Shown here piece after piece: positions 18,226 to 25,563 of a stretch of DNA of 64,000 nt (position 1 is its first letter; each line of letters opens with the position of its first letter). The stretch is from Ramlibacter lithotrophicus (lineage in GTDB: Bacteria; Pseudomonadota; Gammaproteobacteria; Burkholderiales; Burkholderiaceae_C). The stretch covers positions 711,237 through 775,236 of the forward strand of contig NZ_VTOX01000002.1 in NCBI RefSeq assembly GCF_012184415.1, read 5' to 3'. The notes beneath the pieces are model-generated. The model saw only the letters and a list, made by a program, of their open reading frames with translations. It made no database searches and had not been told where the DNA came from. The translations under genes and the position numbers were made by a program.

Positions 18226-19392
18226 TCAAGTCTCCAGCGCCCCCGAGGGCATGTCACCGGCGGCGCCCGCCTCTTCTTCCCGCTCCGCCTGCCACACCAG
18301 CACCTTCAGCGTCGCCACCGAGCCGGCCACGATGCCGGCCACGGCGATCATCGAACCGATCGACAGGGTCGACAGGCCGGAGAGCCCTTGCCCGATGGTG
18401 CAGCCGAGCGCCGTCACGCCGCCGGCCCCCATCAGGATTGCGCCGGCGAGCTGGTTGCGCAGGTCGGCGGTGGAGGCGAAGCCCTCCCAGCGGAAGGTGC
18501 GGGTCGCGACCGCATGGGCGGCCGACCCCGCAATGGTGCCGAGCACCAGCGCGATGCCGAAGGTCACGTGCAGCGACTTGTCGGTCCACAGCATCAGCAG
18601 TTCCAGCGAGTACGCCAGTGGCGCGACGTAGCTGAACGACTCCAGCGTGCGCGTGTTGGTGGCGTGGTACACGGTCTCCAGCGTGTCGGGATTCTCGCCA
18701 TAGCCGAGATGCCCCGTGACGTACCAGCCCGCGGCGACGACGGCGCCCAGCACCACGCCGCCGGCGATCTGCCGTCCGTTGCCGCGGTAGCGCCTGTCCT
18801 TGAAGACGAAGGCCAGCAGCGCGGCGCAGACCGCCGCCGCGGTGAGGGCCAGCGCGGTGCGAGCCTCCATGCCGGTGGCTTTCGCCAGCGCGGCCGCCAG
18901 GCTGGAGTCCTTCCAGCCGAACGCCGCCAGGTCGATGCGCGCCGGGTCGAGCCAGTTCGCGCGCCATTGTCCGAACAGGCCCTTCAGCGCCATGTACGAG
19001 GCGATCGCCATGAAGGTCAGGACCACCAGCGAGCGGATGCTGCCGGCGCCCGCGCGCACCAGGTTGCGGTTGGCGCAGCCGCCCGCGATCGTCATGCCGA
19101 CGCCGAACAGCAGGCCGCCGGCCAGCAGCGACAGCCACGGCAGCACGGGCCGCTGCGGCACCGACTTCGCCAGGTCGATCTGGCCCGTCAACGAGAGCAG
19201 CGCCGTCGCGAGCAGCGCCACGGCCACGGCCAGCAGCCACGTGCGCATCCGCGTCCACGAGCCCATGTTGACGATGTCGGACAGCGCGCCCATGGTGCAG
19301 AAGTTCGTGCGCGCGGCCGCGAGGCCGAACACGAAGGCGAGCGCGAAGCCCGCGGCGACCACGATCAGGCCCAGGTTGGCGGTGCTGCCCAT
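18226..19392 (-). CDS. YeeE/YedE-family sulfur-compound transporter
   Basis: This 388-residue membrane protein has about ten helices. Three conserved Cys motifs are visible: RTNFCTMGAL near the start, GGCANRNL near residue 105 and ALGCTIGQGLSG near residue 340. In characterised members (TsuA, YeeE) such cysteines pass thiosulfate through the membrane. A thiosulfate or related sulfur-anion uptake role is the best guess. It follows the DsrE-family gene by 43 bases on the same strand, in a run of sulfur-handling genes. The C-terminal tail is acidic and cytoplasmic. Confidence 0.85.
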   Translation of the reverse strand: MGSTANLGLIVVAAGFALAFVFGLAAARTNFCTMGALSDIVNMGSWTRMRTWLLAVAVALLATALLSLTGQIDLAKSVPQRPVLPWLSLLAGGLLFGVGMTIAGGCANRNLVRAGAGSIRSLVVLTFMAIASYMALKGLFGQWRANWLDPARIDLAAFGWKDSSLAAALAKATGMEARTALALTAAAVCAALLAFVFKDRRYRGNGRQIAGGVVLGAVVAAGWYVTGHLGYGENPDTLETVYHATNTRTLESFSYVAPLAYSLELLMLWTDKSLHVTFGIALVLGTIAGSAAHAVATRTFRWEGFASTADLRNQLAGAILMGAGGVTALGCTIGQGLSGLSTLSIGSMIAVAGIVAGSVATLKVLVWQAEREEEAGAAGDMPSGALET

Positions 19393-19435
19393 GCGAAGTC
19401 CCCGGTGACGGCGGGCGCGGCCCGCCTGCGACGAA

Positions 19436-19906
19436 TCAGATGAAGAGACAGACGTCGGTGTCGCCGGCGAACTTCAGGAAGGTCGCCGCGCCGCCGTACT
19501 CGATGCCGTCGATGAACTCGTCCCTCGAGAACTCGAACAGGTCCACCGTCATCTGGCAGGCGATGAAGCCCACGTCGGCTTCCTGGCAGGTGGCGCGCAG
19601 CTCCTGCAGCGACGCCACGCCCTTCTTCCTCATCTTGCTTTTCATCATCGAGGTGGCCATCGCCTCCATGCCGGGCAGCATCGACACCATGACGGGCATC
19701 GGCATCGGCATCGGCATCGCGGGATTGGCCAGCGGGCTGATCGCTATGTCGTCGAGGTTCTTGCGCAGCAGCTGCAGGCCGTAGAAGGTGAAGAACACCT
19801 TCACGTCCCAGCCCAGCGTCGCCGCCGTCGACGCCAGGATCAGCGGCGGATAGGCCATGTCCAGCGCGCCCTTGGTCGCGATGATGGCCATCTTCTTGGT
19901 TGCCAT
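19436..19906 (-). CDS. DsrE/DsrF-family sulfurtransferase-like protein (DsrE2 type)
   Basis: This 156-residue DsrE2-type protein begins KKMAIIATKGALDMAYPPLI. It has the Met/Pro-rich segment of the family (NPAMPMPMPMP, about residues 62-72), then a stretch with two cysteines (LRATCQEADVGFIACQMT) that fits the sulfur-carrying site. DsrE2 proteins exchange sulfane sulfur with TusA. TusA is encoded 32 bases upstream. The start at 19906 has a very strong AGGAGGAGG ribosome site. The Met-Pro run is encoded by four copies of a hexanucleotide (19695-19718). Confidence 0.85.
   Translation of the reverse strand: MATKKMAIIATKGALDMAYPPLILASTAATLGWDVKVFFTFYGLQLLRKNLDDIAISPLANPAMPMPMPMPVMVSMLPGMEAMATSMMKSKMRKKGVASLQELRATCQEADVGFIACQMTVDLFEFSRDEFIDGIEYGGAATFLKFAGDTDVCLFI
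19695..19718. repeat. four tandem GGCATC hexanucleotides inside dsrE-like gene
   Basis: Four perfect copies of GGCATC in a row encode Met-Pro dipeptides on the minus strand. Because the unit is 6 bases, gain or loss of a copy would keep the frame and only change the length of the Met-Pro segment. Confidence 0.8.
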
Positions 19907-19938
19907 GGGTGCCTCCTCCTGAAGGGTGCGCCGCGTCT

Positions 19939-20166
19939 TCAGGCCTTGCGCAGGAAGAACACGTACTTGCTGTGCTCGGTGGTGGATTCCAGCAGCGTGT
20001 TGCCGGTCTCCTCGGCGAAGGCGGCCATGTCGCACACCGACCCGGGGTCGGTCGCGACCACGCGCAGCACCTGGCCGGAGGCCATGCCGCCCAGCGATTT
20101 CTTGGTCTTGACGATCGGCATCGGGCAGGCGAGGCCCGAGGCGTCGAACTCCTTGTCGAACTGCAT
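19939..20166 (-). CDS. tusA: TusA-family sulfur carrier protein
   Basis: This 75-residue TusA/SirA-like protein has the family start (DASGLACPMPIVKTKKSL). Cys in ACPMP at about residue 14 is the sulfane-sulfur carrier. The remainder (VLRVVATDPGSVCDMAAF) follows the family fold and holds a second Cys. Start: GGGAGA lies 6 bases before the ATG at 20166. It sits between a membrane-protein gene and the DsrE-family gene. The TusA/DsrE2 pairing is typical of cytoplasmic sulfur trafficking or oxidation rather than of tRNA thiolation alone. Confidence 0.9.
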   Translation of the reverse strand: MQFDKEFDASGLACPMPIVKTKKSLGGMASGQVLRVVATDPGSVCDMAAFAEETGNTLLESTTEHSKYVFFLRKA

Positions 20167-20304
20167 GCATGTCTCCCGGTGGAATGTGGCGGGGGCCGAT
20201 CCGATGCCGGCCCCGGAACGCGTATTAGCGAAGATGCGGCGCGCAGCGTCTATCACCGGGATGGGGTGTAGTGCATAGCCCATGCGGGTAGTGGGGCCGT
20301 GCGG

Positions 20305-20736
20305 TCACAGGTAGAGGCCCGACGCGGCCGCCAGCACCACCAGCGCCTGCAGCAGGCACAAGGCGACGAACCAGCGGTCGCGCGCGGCCGCGTAGAGCGG
20401 CACCAGCGCGAGCAGCGACAGCACCGAGCAGCCCGCGAGGATCGCGATCCCCGCCAGCCCCATCACGTCACCGTGGTGCGCGAGGCGGTACCAGGCCCAG
20501 CCGGTGGGCGAGCCGGACGCGGCCAGGTACGCCTGCACCGGCTGCGACCAGAGCTGGGCCAGCCGCTCGGGCGGCAGGTGCGCGGGCAACCACCCGGTGG
20601 CGTAGCCCAGGAAGCTCGCGACCAGCACGGCCAGGCCGATGCGCGTGCCCCACTGCAGCAGCAGCGCGTAACGCAGCTGCTGCGGCGACTGCGCGGCCGC
20701 TGCGACCGCGTCGGCGACGGGGCGCGACGTGGTCAT
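20305..20736 (-). CDS. small membrane protein of the sulfur cluster, unknown
   Basis: This 143-residue protein has about three hydrophobic helices separated by short loops (helices near residues 30-50, 85-110 and 120-142). I do not recognise the family. It overlaps the TauE/SafE gene by ATGA, so its synthesis is coupled to that exporter and it may be an accessory subunit. No cysteine-pair or metal motif is evident. Confidence 0.65.
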   Translation of the reverse strand: MTTSRPVADAVAAAAQSPQQLRYALLLQWGTRIGLAVLVASFLGYATGWLPAHLPPERLAQLWSQPVQAYLAASGSPTGWAWYRLAHHGDVMGLAGIAILAGCSVLSLLALVPLYAAARDRWFVALCLLQALVVLAAASGLYL

Positions 20737-21662
20737 GTCCACAGGTGCAATCCCTTCAACAAGGCGCGCGCGCCGGCGAACAGCAGCACGCCGATCACCA
20801 GCCGGCGGATCATGACGCCGTCCAGGCGATCGAGCAGGCGCACGCCGATGCGCGCACCGAGCATCATGCCCGCCACCGAAGGCACGGCGATCATCGGCAG
20901 CACGGCACCCTTGTGCAGGTAGACCCAGGCCGCGGAGGAGTCGACCAGCGACAGCACCACGCTCGACGTTCCCGCCGCCAGCTTCACCGGCGCTCCCATC
21001 AGCAGCGTGAGCACCGGCACGTTGGCCCAGCCGGCCCCGATGCCGAACATGCCGGCCATCACGCCGATCACGGTGAAGCTCAGCATGCCGGCAAAGGTGC
21101 GATGCACCTGCCAGCGCACGGCCCGCCCGGAAGCGCCATCGACGAAGACGCCGTGCAGCCCGAGCGCGGACGCCAGCGGATCGGCTCGCGCCGCGAGCGG
21201 CTGCTGCGCCTTCGGCGACGCGATCATCAGCGCCACGATCCCGAGCACCAGTCCGCCGAGCAGGACCTGGATGACGTCCGCCGGCAGCGCCAGCCCCAGC
21301 ATCGCGCCGGCGATCGAGCTCATGGAGGCGAGCAGGGCCAGCGGCAGCGTCAGGCGCAGGCTGCCCAGCCCGCTGCGCAGGAGGCTGGGTCCGGCGGCCA
21401 GCGCGCTCGCGAGCGCCACCAGCAGGCCGGCGCCGCGCACGAAGTCGAGGTGGAACGGGAAGAAGCTGCCCACGATCGGCACGAACAGCGTGCCGCCGCC
21501 GATGCCGGCGGGGACCGCCACGATGCCGATCAGGAAGCAGGTGACGAACAGGCCCAGCGGCCACAGCCACCACGCGGTGGCGGCCTGCGCTCCCCCGGCA
21601 TGGGCCGAGGCGCTGGCGAGCGCGAGGCCGCACGCGAGCGCACCGGCGGCAGCCGTGCGCAT
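20733..21662 (-). CDS. TauE/SafE-family sulfite or sulfonate exporter
   Basis: This 309-residue permease has two related halves typical of TauE/SafE: GGGTLFVPIVGSFF after the first transmembrane segment, and GMFGIGAGWANVPVLTLL in the second half. An N-terminal hydrophobic stretch with AHAGGAQA may be a signal or first helix. Exporters of this family move sulfite, sulfoacetate or related anions. The start at 21662 was chosen because upstream codons lack hydrophobic character and a ribosome site. It is the first gene of the unit that continues to the small membrane protein and probably tusA. Confidence 0.82.
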   Translation of the reverse strand: MRTAAAGALACGLALASASAHAGGAQAATAWWLWPLGLFVTCFLIGIVAVPAGIGGGTLFVPIVGSFFPFHLDFVRGAGLLVALASALAAGPSLLRSGLGSLRLTLPLALLASMSSIAGAMLGLALPADVIQVLLGGLVLGIVALMIASPKAQQPLAARADPLASALGLHGVFVDGASGRAVRWQVHRTFAGMLSFTVIGVMAGMFGIGAGWANVPVLTLLMGAPVKLAAGTSSVVLSLVDSSAAWVYLHKGAVLPMIAVPSVAGMMLGARIGVRLLDRLDGVMIRRLVIGVLLFAGARALLKGLHLWT

Positions 21663-21899
21663 CAGCGGCCCGCTCCGCGCGTCGTCCACGCGTGGCGCAC
21701 CGCGTTGCAAAGGGGTCGCGCTGGCTCCGGCATCGGCTCGTCCTTCGTTCGCGGCGCCGCGCGCCGCCGCCCCGCGAGTCGGCGACCCGCCCGGAGCAGT
21801 TGCGATTAGGCGCACCAGCGCCTGTCGCGTCCATCCCCGGCAGGGGGGATGCGCCGCACTACCCGAAAGGGGAATGGCCGGCAACAATCGGCCCGGCCA

Positions 21900-22706
21900 T
21901 CAGCGCCGGGGTGCGCCGCGAAGCAGCTCCGCGCGCAGTTCCGCGAGCTTCGCCTTGAGCCGGCGCTGGTTTTCGGGGCCGACGCGCAGCAGGATCTTCT
22001 GCCCCGCGGACAACGACTCGAGCGCCGGGTCGGCATACTCGTAGCGCACCCAAGGCTGCTGCGACGCCACCGTGCCCTTGACCTCCACCAGCTGCACCGG
22101 CAGCGGGTCGGGCGGCCGCGGCGTCGCCAGCAGCAGGTCGATCACCTCGACCATCCGGCGATGGAAGGACTTGCCGGGAAAGCCGAGTTCGAGGTAGGCG
22201 GCCTGCAGCAGCGGGTACATGCGCGCGTAGAGCTGCACGGCCGCCGCGGCATCGACGCCTTCGGCCAGCAGCACGAACGGCGTGTAGCGCGCGCCGTTGT
22301 CCGCGGCGATCACCGCAGATCCGCCCTCCTCCTGCACGGTGAACTTCCCGGCCGTGGGCGTGACCGGCCACATGAGCGGCGGCGCATGCGCGCGACCGAG
22401 ATTGTCAACAGTGGCGACGAACCGCCGCGGGAAGTCGTCGGTAACGACCAGTGCCGTGCGGCCAAGCAGTTCCGTGAGCGCGCCCGCGACGTCCGCGGCC
22501 GCGAGCGGCGCCGCCGGGGCCTCCGGCTCCAGCGGGGGAAGCGCCGGCTGGGAGGCGGGCGGCTGCGCAGGCGCGGCCACCACCGGTTCAGGCGCCTGCG
22601 TGCCGGGGCGGCCCAGCCAGCCGGTCTGCCACAGGAACGCCAGGACAGCCACCGCCGCCGCCGCCCCCATCAGCACGATCCTCCTGCCGCCCATGGTTTG
22701 CATCAT
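21900..22706 (-). CDS. DUF3014-family membrane-anchored protein
   Basis: This 268-residue protein has one N-terminal helix (about residues 8-26), a Pro/Ala-rich linker (to about 65) and a globular C-terminal domain. Segments such as VTDDFPRRFVATVDNLGR, YTPFVLLAEGVD and LGFPGKSFHRRMVEVIDLL match DUF3014. The role is unknown; the domain should face the periplasm. Start is uncertain among ATGs at 22706, 22703 and 22694 behind AAGGG. It is separated by 237 bases from the TauE/SafE gene, so probably a separate unit. Confidence 0.75.
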   Translation of the reverse strand: MMQTMGGRRIVLMGAAAAVAVLAFLWQTGWLGRPGTQAPEPVVAAPAQPPASQPALPPLEPEAPAAPLAAADVAGALTELLGRTALVVTDDFPRRFVATVDNLGRAHAPPLMWPVTPTAGKFTVQEEGGSAVIAADNGARYTPFVLLAEGVDAAAAVQLYARMYPLLQAAYLELGFPGKSFHRRMVEVIDLLLATPRPPDPLPVQLVEVKGTVASQQPWVRYEYADPALESLSAGQKILLRVGPENQRRLKAKLAELRAELLRGAPRR

Positions 22707-22796
22707 CCCTTCGTGGTCTGCGTTCCAATGTAATGGCATCGCGGGCATGGCGGCCCCGCGCAAACCCGCAAGGGTGCGAGCCGCGACGCGACGTTT

Positions 22797-22824
22797 TTGC
22801 TTCATTTGTACAAATACGTACAAT
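22797..22824 (+). promoter_or_regulatory. sigma70-type promoter with palindromic operator over the -10 box
   Basis: TTGCTT (22797-22802) and TACAAT (22819-22824) are spaced by 16 bases, close to the vegetative consensus in otherwise GC-rich DNA. A perfect inverted repeat, TTGTAC - six bases - GTACAA (22806-22823), covers the spacer and the -10 box. That is where a repressor would block initiation. Transcription would begin near 22831 and run into a hairpin and terminator within about 80 bases. Confidence 0.55.
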
Positions 22825-22830
22825 GGCGGT

Positions 22831-22912
22831 GCGGCTTCGAGCAGCCGCGAGCGAAGACTTCATAGAACCAAGGAGCAGATTCAAGCCTCCCTTCCAGGAG
22901 GCTTCTTTTTTG
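22831..22912 (+). ncRNA. candidate small RNA or attenuated leader
   Basis: From the predicted start near 22831 the transcript would open with a perfect hairpin (GCGGCT, loop of six, AGCCGC; 22831-22848). A roughly 34-base unpaired stretch with AAGGAG follows, then an 8-base-pair terminator hairpin and a T run. The size (about 80 nt) and layout fit a trans-acting small RNA. The alternative is a leader that attenuates the 81-residue gene at 22952 and perhaps otsB. No known RNA family was recognised and there is no open frame worth calling inside. Confidence 0.45.
22883..22911 (+). terminator. intrinsic terminator
   Basis: The stem is AAGCCTCC (22883-22890) pairing with GGAGGCTT (22897-22904) around a six-base loop, followed by C and six T (22906-22911). 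It is the clearest rho-independent terminator in the window, oriented for plus-strand transcription and placed upstream of a gene rather than after one. Confidence 0.8.
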
Positions 22913-22951
22913 ACCGGTCCCCGGCCCGACCCTGCCCTGCTGGAGCCATCC

Positions 22952-23197
22952 GTGACAACCGAAGAACCTGGACCGCAGGTCAAGTGGGTGCTGCACCCGG
23001 CCGACGGCGGCCGCCTGCTGAAGCTGGACCTGCCCGCCTGCGAGCAGCAGGTGCCGGCCGAAGGCGACGTGATCGTGCGGCCGTTCCTGGTCGACGCGGC
23101 CACGCTGCGTCCGGTCCCGGTGCGGGTGGTCCAGCGCCTCGAATGGCATCATTCCGGCAGTCCCAGCTTCGTCGTCGTCGTGCGCAGCGACGGCTGA
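22952..23197 (+). CDS. small hypothetical protein upstream of otsB
   Basis: This 81-residue protein starts at GTG with GGAG 6 bases upstream. It is predicted to be mainly beta strand (VKWVLHPADGGRLLKLDL, then DVIVRPFLVD and VPVRVVQRLEWHH). No signal peptide, helix or known motif is visible. It lies 40 bases after a terminator and 96 bases before otsB, on the same strand. No family was recognised. Confidence 0.55.
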   Translation: MTTEEPGPQVKWVLHPADGGRLLKLDLPACEQQVPAEGDVIVRPFLVDAATLRPVPVRVVQRLEWHHSGSPSFVVVVRSDG

Positions 23198-23293
23198 CCC
23201 AGCGCCGCCGTCCATGACGGCTCGCACCGGTCAGGCAGGCGGATCCCGGCCGCGTCCGGCGCCCCGGCGGCGGCCCCCAGAGAGGAGAACTTC

Positions 23294-24079
23294 ATGCTTC
23301 CAAAGCCGGCAGCGCACGCGCGAATGCCGCATCTCCTGCAACCGTCCGGCGAGGACGCACTCGCCGCCGTGCTGCGGCGCTCCCCGCTGCTGGCGTTCGA
23401 CTTCGACGGCACGTTGACGCCGATCGTCGCCACGCCCGACCAGGCGCGGATCTCGCAGGCCGTCTCGGGCAAGTTGCAGCGGCTGGCGAGCCGGCTGCCG
23501 GTGGCGATCGTCACCGGCCGGCGGGTGGACGACGTCCGGCCGCGGCTGGGCTTCCAGCCGCACTTCGTCGTCGGCAACCACGGCGCCGAGATGGACGAGG
23601 CCGATGTCGCGCAGGCCGCCGGCGCGCTGCAGGAGGTCCGCGGCGAGCTGGAGCGGCGCGAAGTGGAACTTACACGCGCCGGCATCATGGTGGAGGACAA
23701 GGGGCTTTCGCTGGCGCTGCACTACCGGCTGTCGCGGCGGCCCGACGAAGCGCTGGCGCTGATCCGCGAAGTGCTGCGCCCGGCGCAGCCGCGCTGCCGC
23801 ACCTTCTCGGGAAAGATGGTGGAAAACGTGGTGCCGGCGGATGCGCCCGACAAGGCGCTGGCCGTGCACCGGCTGGTGGCGCACTGCAACGTCTCCTGCG
23901 CGATCTTCGTGGGTGACGACGTCAACGACGAGCCGGTGTTCGCATCGGCTCCGCGCGACTGGCTGACGATCCGCGTCGGCAGGGCCCCCGACTCCCGGGC
24001 CGGCTACTTCCTCGACAGCACCGCCGAAGTGGGGCTGCTGCTCGATCGCATGCTCGTACACCTGGGCCAGCCCGGCTGA
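23294..24079 (+). CDS. otsB: trehalose-6-phosphate phosphatase
   Basis: This 261-residue HAD-superfamily phosphatase has motif I AFDFDGTLTP (Asp36 nucleophile and Asp38), motif II in IVTGRR, the conserved GNHGAEM segment, and motif III/IV with FSGKMVENVVPADAPDKA and VGDDVNDEPVF. It should hydrolyse trehalose 6-phosphate to trehalose, an osmoprotectant. No otsA synthase lies in the window, so the partner is elsewhere or the trehalose route is split. The start has GAGGAG 7 bases upstream. A hairpin follows the stop by 17 bases. Confidence 0.9.
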   Translation: MLPKPAAHARMPHLLQPSGEDALAAVLRRSPLLAFDFDGTLTPIVATPDQARISQAVSGKLQRLASRLPVAIVTGRRVDDVRPRLGFQPHFVVGNHGAEMDEADVAQAAGALQEVRGELERREVELTRAGIMVEDKGLSLALHYRLSRRPDEALALIREVLRPAQPRCRTFSGKMVENVVPADAPDKALAVHRLVAHCNVSCAIFVGDDVNDEPVFASAPRDWLTIRVGRAPDSRAGYFLDSTAEVGLLLDRMLVHLGQPG

Positions 24080-24096
24080 CCGCATGCCGGCACATC

Positions 24097-24124
24097 GCCC
24101 CCGGCGAGCGCCGGGGCCTTTCCC
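24097..24124 (+). terminator. GC hairpin after otsB
   Basis: GCCCCCGGC (24097-24105) and GCCGGGGCC (24110-24118) can pair around a four-base loop and are followed by TTTCCCTT. The tail is short in T, so termination may be weak or helped by Rho. It lies between otsB and the antiporter gene. Confidence 0.5.
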
Positions 24125-24141
24125 TTGCACCTCCTTGTTCG

Positions 24142-25308
24142 ATGAACCTGCCTTCCCTCGCCACGCACGCGACCGAGTTCGCCTACCTCGGCCTCGTGGC
24201 GGCCCTGCTGGTCGTACCGAAGATCCTGCAGCGCTTGCGCATCCCGGCGCCGCTCACGGCATTCGGCTTCGGCATAGCCGCGGGGCTGGTCGTGCAGGGG
24301 CTGGGCGGCGATCCGACGCTGGCGCTGCTCTCGACGCTCGGCATCTCGTCGCTGTTCCTGTTCGCCGGCCTCGAGATCGAGCTGGCGGCCTTCCACCGCG
24401 GCCGCTGGCCGTTGGCGGCGCACCTGGTGCTGCGGGCGGCCGCGCTGGCAAGCGGTGCGTGGGCCGGGGTGCACTTTGCCGGCATGGCGTGGCAGGCAGC
24501 CTGCCTGCTGGCGCTGGCGCTGTTGACGCCGTCGACCGGCTTCATCCTCGACACCCTCGGCCAGCAGGGACTGGACGAGGAGGAGCGCTTCTGGGTCGCC
24601 GCGAAGGCCGTGGGCGGGGAGATCCTGGCGCTGCTGGTGCTGTTCGTCGTCGTGCAGTCCGGCTCGGCCGCGACGCTCGCGATCTCGGGCGCCGCGCTGG
24701 TCGCCATGGTCGCCCTGCTGCCGCTGCTGTTCATGGTGCTGGGACGCCACGTCCTGCCGCATGCGCCCGGTTCCGAGTTCTCGCTGCTGGTGCTGGTGGG
24801 GCTGGTCGCCGCGTTCATCACCAAGCAGCTGGGCGTGTACTACCTGGTGGGGGCCTTCCTCACCGGCTTCGTGGCCAGGCTCCTGCGCGAACGCATGCCG
24901 CTGCTCGCGTCCGACGACAACCTGCGGGCCGTGCGGCTGTTCGCGTCCTTCTTCGTCCCGTTCTACTTCTTCCACAGCGGCAGCGTGATTCCGCCGCAGG
25001 CCTTCCAGTGGCAGGCGCTGGCGCTCGGGCTCGCGATCTCGGCCGTGGTGCTGCCGGCCCGCATCGGCGTCAACTGGCTGCAGCGCCGCATCGTGTTCCA
25101 CGAAAAGGCGCGCAGCAGCCTGCGCGTGTCGGTGGCGCTGGCACCGACGCTGATCTTCACGCTGGTGCTCGCCGGCATCCTGCGCGAGCGCTACGGCATC
25201 CCGGACGTGCTGTACGGCGCGCTGCTGGTGTATGCGTGCGCGAGCACCGCGCTGCCTTCGTTCCTCAAGGGCAGGACCGTCGACTTCGACCCCGCGCGGG
25301 TCGGCTGA
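24142..25308 (+). CDS. CPA2-family cation:proton antiporter (Kef-type membrane domain)
   Basis: This 388-residue membrane protein has about eleven helices and the fold of the Na+/H+ and K+/H+ exchanger family. Evidence includes LLVVPKILQRLRIPAPLTAFGFGI near the start, SSLFLFAGLEIEL, TPSTGFILDTLG and FFVPFYFFHSG. It ends without a TrkA-N or TrkA-C cytoplasmic domain, so it is a short form (KefB/C proteins are over 600 residues). The transported cation cannot be told. The ATG follows the otsB hairpin by 17 bases. Confidence 0.85.
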   Translation: MNLPSLATHATEFAYLGLVAALLVVPKILQRLRIPAPLTAFGFGIAAGLVVQGLGGDPTLALLSTLGISSLFLFAGLEIELAAFHRGRWPLAAHLVLRAAALASGAWAGVHFAGMAWQAACLLALALLTPSTGFILDTLGQQGLDEEERFWVAAKAVGGEILALLVLFVVVQSGSAATLAISGAALVAMVALLPLLFMVLGRHVLPHAPGSEFSLLVLVGLVAAFITKQLGVYYLVGAFLTGFVARLLRERMPLLASDDNLRAVRLFASFFVPFYFFHSGSVIPPQAFQWQALALGLAISAVVLPARIGVNWLQRRIVFHEKARSSLRVSVALAPTLIFTLVLAGILRERYGIPDVLYGALLVYACASTALPSFLKGRTVDFDPARVG

Positions 25309-25317
25309 AGGCGGCCG

Positions 25318-25512
25318 CTAGGGCGCGCGCAAGGTGGCCTGGTTGATCGCGATGGCGTGCACCACCGCGGCCACCAGCGCGGCGTCCTGCCGCTGCGGGT
25401 TGACTTCGCGCACGATCTCGAGCGCGCAATCGAGCTGCTCGCGTGCCAGCGCGGCCGCGGTTTCGAGGCTTTTCTGCCAGGCGGGATTCAGTTCAGCGGG
25501 ATGGGCTTCCAT
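25318..25512 (-). CDS. small hypothetical protein
   Basis: This 64-residue, probably all-helical cytoplasmic protein (LNPAWQKSLETAAALAREQL, then AALVAAVVHAIAINQATL) has a very good ribosome site, GGAGG 5 bases before the ATG. It is convergent with the antiporter gene (9 bases apart) and divergent from the MgtC-like gene. No family was recognised. Confidence 0.6.
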   Translation of the reverse strand: MEAHPAELNPAWQKSLETAAALAREQLDCALEIVREVNPQRQDAALVAAVVHAIAINQATLRAP

Positions 25513-25563
25513 GCGTGCCTCCGTGGGATCCCCTCAGGGTACGCCGCCGGGCGCGGTGGGACA

